A stretch of DNA of 64,000 nucleotides, taken from Odobenus rosmarus divergens. Its lineage: Eukaryota > Chordata > Mammalia > Carnivora > Odobenidae. Shown here in pieces: positions 60,499 through 64,000 of this stretch. Each line of letters starts with the position of its first letter. The stretch's first letter is position 1. The notes under the pieces are model-generated. The model saw only the letters and a program-made list of their open reading frames with translations. It was not told where the DNA came from and made no database searches. Location of the stretch: contig NW_004450324.1 of assembly GCF_000321225.1 (NCBI RefSeq), positions 1,354,351-1,418,350 on the forward strand, written 5' to 3'. The position numbers and the translations under genes are program-made.

Positions 60499-60730
60499 TA
60501 TATGCCTGAATAAATATACAATTTCTTCTTTTTTTTTCTTTCATGGAAATTTTCAAATAGATACAAAATTAGGATATTTTAATGCATCCTCAGTGCTCAT
60601 CATCCAGTTTCAACTACTATCAACACACGGCCAATCTTGTTTCATCTATACTTCATCCTCTTAACATCCTTCCATACAATTTTGAAATGTATTTAAAACA
60701 GTGTTTCATTTCATCTGTAAATACACAATT

Positions 60731-61789
60731 TCTTCTTATATTCAAGGAGTTGTAATCTGAAACATGCAATAAATCAAGGTTAAAAAAAAGTGTCGGAAGT
60801 CTCTCCTATGATTAAATATGCTTCCTGGTTCCCTTGGCCTACATAGCATGTAATTTTAGCCCAAGAAGGATAAGAGCACAGTTTCAACCAAGTCTAGCAG
60901 TCCATTGGAGAAAAGTCAAGAAGCCAAAGATTCACTGTCCTATGTAACAGACATACATAATTATTTTTGTCCACCTAGTGTCTGAAGACCCTTCTCTGTC
61001 TTTGGAGACTTAATGTCCCTTGAGGCTTCATGGAAGACAGAGTCTATTTCCCACTGTAGGACCTGAAAATGTAGAAGACTTTCTTTCCTGGTTCCCTTGA
61101 GTGTAGGGTCATAGCCTTAATAGATGCTTAGCCAGGAGAAACACATGCCCAGATTTTAAAAAGGAAGTGGCTGACCCAAAGAAACAGGGACAGAGAAAGC
61201 CTGATATGGAGACAGCAGCTCTGGCAGCCATGTCCAATTCATAGGTGGGGAAGGAAGAAGAGGAGTAGAGAAGACAGTGGCAGTGATACCTCCATCTGAG
61301 TTCAGCATCTGTAGATAGAGTATGTTGATGAGTGCTCAGCAATGAAGTTGATGTAGGACTAGTATGTTAACATGGCTACGGCTGGGGTGCTAGCTGAGTT
61401 GTTTCCACAACTGCCTTTGCATGCAAAGCGGTTTCAACTCCGCTGGCCATTCTTTGAGCTACCCAATACTCTTTGACTAAATTTTTTCTGCATAATCAAT
61501 GTTTCTGTTTTTGGTATCAAGAGACCTCACTGATACACCTGGTGTGTATGCAAAACTTTAAATGAGCACCTGGAAGGGACCCTAAAACATAAAATGCATT
61601 GAAGAAGAAATGAAGAGGAGGCCGGAAATTACTCACAGGTCACTAACAAAAAACTAATAGAAACATACCACAGAAGCAGTTTGAATAATCATGGAGCTCT
61701 TCTGATGGTGCGGTAGTTAATGTTTTTTACTGCATTCCATTTGAATGTTTAGCTTGTTAGTTTAGGTTGTTATTGCTGAATAAGGATAT
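60731..61789. other. Intergenic, possible unnamed ancient LTR
   Basis: 61010-61540 has an LTR-like feel (AAGCCTGATATGGAGACAGC, then 'aagagacctcactgatacac') but I cannot assign a family. Confidence 0.3.
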
Positions 61790-62174
61790 TCATCAAATAT
61801 TTCCTAAAGTCATAAAAAAAAAAAAGAGGAAAAAGTCACCTTAAATATCCACCAGTTGGATTGGCCACATTAAGACAGACTATACTACAGCACCTGTCCC
61901 CTCCTACTGCCCACCCATTCCCCCTTCCACCACAAGTTAATGGTGAAAATTCATATGTGGGCTTTAGAAAAATGTCAGTGACAAAATTTTAAGTAAAAAA
62001 ATCCTCAAAAACCTAACATCAAACTAGATAGAACAGCAGACCCAAGTATAGCCCCAGTTTTGAAAAGTGCATGTTTATGGAGATAGAGGTAAATATAACA
62101 CAGAAGAACTCCATGATGGCTCTCAGTGGGAAGTAGGAATACAGAGAAAATTTTAGTTTTCTCATGGGCTTTGT
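61790..62174 (+). mobile_element. Old L1M 3' UTR fragment
   Basis: 'ttaaatatccaccagttgga' and a later 'ggagatagaggtaaatataa' follow the L1M 3' UTR order with much decay. An ancient LTR abuts it on the right. Confidence 0.4.
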
Positions 62175-62672
62175 ATATTCCCTTCCAGTTGGGGCTGTAA
62201 CAAATGACCACAAACTGAGTGACTTCAAACAACAACACAATTGTATTATCTTACAATTCTGGAGATCAGAAGTCTGAAATGAGACTTACTGGGCTGCAGC
62301 GAAGATGTCAGAAGGGCTGTGTTCCTTCTAGAGGCTGCAGGGGAGTATCTGCTTCCTGCCTTTCCCATCTTGTATGCCACCTTCAGTCCTTGCATCATGA
62401 CCCCTTCCTTCATCTTCTCTGTGCACCATTCCAACCTCTGGTTCCCTTGTCGTATCTCCCTTTCTGACTTTGATCCTCTTACCTCCCTCTTTCAAGGACC
62501 TCTTTCAAGGACCTGTGTGATTACACTGAGTGCACCTGTATAATCAGGATAATCTCCCCATCTCATAAACCTTAATCATATCTGCAAAGTCCCTTTTGCC
62601 CTGAAAGATAATATATTCGTAGTTTCCAGAGACTAGGACATGAACATCTTCGGGAGAACATTATTCTATCAT
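62175..62672 (-). mobile_element. Ancient LTR (ERVL/MaLR class)
   Basis: A reverse copy with 'ggggctgtaacaaatgacca', 'ttacaattctggagatcaga', 'atcatatctgcaaagtccct' and the terminal 'acattattctatca'. A 13-bp piece, 'ctctttcaaggac', is directly repeated near 62490-62512. Subfamily not certain. Confidence 0.65.
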
Positions 62673-64000
62673 GCTTTCTAAAAGCAGTTTAATATTATTA
62701 AGAACCGTTTTTTCCCCTAGAAATCCTTGTTCTCATTAGTTTAATAGTTTATTTATAGTGTAATTGTAAATTTCCTACACAGCCTCAACTAGAGTGTAAT
62801 ATTTATGCCAAATAGATTAAATGATTAGGTTTTGGTTTTGTCACTTTTTTTTTTACAAGAATTATGTTTATTTCAAACCAAAGATACTTTTAGGAATTAA
62901 TGAATTTATAGTTCTTCCTATTTCTTTTCACTCACAAGGCTTTATATTCTGCTATAGTTACATTTTTTTTACTTGACAAAAAAGTCTTGAAAGTATTGTT
63001 CAAGATAGTTATGGTTGATGTTGAATCCATTTTCTCACCTTTTAAAGATAGGTATTGTGCTCAGTGTCAATGACTATATGTCAACAAAGACCATTAGCAA
63101 TAAAATAAATGAGGTGTTAAATTGTAAATGATAATTCATCAAAATTTAATATTCACATTAAAGATGCATGGGTTTTGACAACTTTAAAACATGTCCCAAA
63201 TGGTAGATAATAATAGAATAATCTCTAGTTCAAGTGTGCCTTGTGTTTAAAAACAGAACTTCATGATCAATATATTTTGGTTTAACTACCTGTGAATGTT
63301 AATAATCAGGAAAGCAATGTTTTTTCCACTGTAAAAGGATCCTCAGTTGTTGTTGTTGTTATTCAGGTAATATCAAATCTGCACCTCCTGATTTATAGAA
63401 TACATGATGGAAAAATACTCACTGATGATAAGCTGTACAGTTAGGGATGTTCTCTCCAAGGATGAATGTGATTAACAGGCCTAGGAAATAACCCCGCCAG
63501 GAAAACAACAACAACAACAACAACAAAACTCCCCAAAAACAAAAAAAACAGACAACATAGCTTTCGTTTGTCAACCATCATAAAAGCAAATGACAGAAGC
63601 AATTTCTCTTTTTTTTTTTTTTACTAGGGCAACATGAATTCATGCTCATTAGAGGGTTGAGTGTGCAGTGCGCTGCAGGTGCTCTTTTGTAACATGGGAA
63701 TATTAATTAAGTCTTTGTACAATATCCAGTCACTAATTACTATTTAGCTCTACCAGTTCATGTCTTGGTCTTTATGTGTTGCTGTTTTTTCCAGCCTAGC
63801 CAGCCGCCTTTGCTTGGCAGTGTTTTGCCTTTGCCTTTGCCTTGTGTGTTTGAAACCGTTTCTCTGGTGTAGGTTATTCTCCAGCCTTCCTAGAATCTCA
63901 GCAGCATAGTGGATATTGTTTTGACTGCATTGAAATTCTGTTACAAATTTCTCTCTTCACCTCCTCCCACCACCCACCGTTTTCATGTTGTTCCCAATGG
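62673..64000. other. Intergenic right end, no repeats except simple tracts
   Basis: AT-rich; no exon seen. The final 400 bp look single-copy. Confidence 0.4.
63504..63527 (+). repeat. (AAC)n microsatellite
   Basis: About seven AAC units. No SINE head lies upstream, unlike the similar tract at 43.05 kb. A (TTG)n tract lies at 63347-63359. Confidence 0.85.

Noticed and set aside
60520..60730. Possible old L1M fragment
   Set aside because: The pattern 'ttttcaaatagatacaaaat' is only weakly like an L1 3' region, with no further landmark.
16200..64000. Exons of the neighbouring gene STK39
   Set aside because: No kinase-like coding sequence with splice sites is visible; in human the gap between the genes is larger than this flank.

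Overview
This is mammalian nuclear DNA. It looks like a caniform carnivore of the arctoid group (bear, seal or mustelid type) rather than a dog. The main evidence is about 25 copies of a tRNA-Lys-derived carnivore SINE, recognisable by the head 'ggggcgcctgggtggctcag', a CT-rich body and an AAATAAA-type tail. The body sequence matches the form usual in bears and seals, not dog SINEC_Cf. Carnivore-type L1 3' ends with intact target-site duplications (TSDs) agree with this. There are no prokaryotic genes, operons, CRISPR arrays or tRNA/rRNA genes.

The only real protein-coding sequence I can support is the first coding exon of CERS6 (ceramide synthase 6) on the minus strand at 15485-15654. It sits in a CpG island of about 1.3 kb (roughly 14.8-16.2 kb). 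The start codon has a strong Kozak context and the exon ends at a consensus splice donor. The promoter side, to the right of the exon, carries a consensus CCAAT box and two exact EGR1-type 9-mers. An assembly gap of 67 N, beside an alternating GT/GC tract, lies 26 bp into intron 1.

Layout: positions 1-15484 are the 5' part of CERS6 intron 1, which runs off the left edge. Positions of about 16.2-64 kb are upstream intergenic DNA. In human the next gene on that side is the divergent STK39, and no STK39 sequence is recognisable here. Both parts are a mosaic of repeats of different ages: young SINEs and truncated L1s with readable TSDs, older L1M, MaLR LTRs, an hAT fragment, and very old L2 and MIR. 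Two gene relics are present: an RPL23A processed pseudogene (about 38809-39336) and a rearranged 14-3-3 (YWHA) family relic (about 18655-18965).

The most informative structures are nested insertions that give relative ages: a MIR split by RPL23A and flanked by an L1, a MIR split by an MLT1-type LTR, and an L2 with a reverse-transcriptase remnant split by a SINE. A 40-bp unit is repeated identically on both sides of a 50-N gap at about 27.9 kb, which may be a VNTR or a joining artefact. I found no convincing novel biological system. Nearly all open reading frames longer than 60 codons fall in repeats or non-coding DNA. Repeat boundaries without a TSD are estimates by eye, and family names were assigned from remembered consensus patterns, not from a search.
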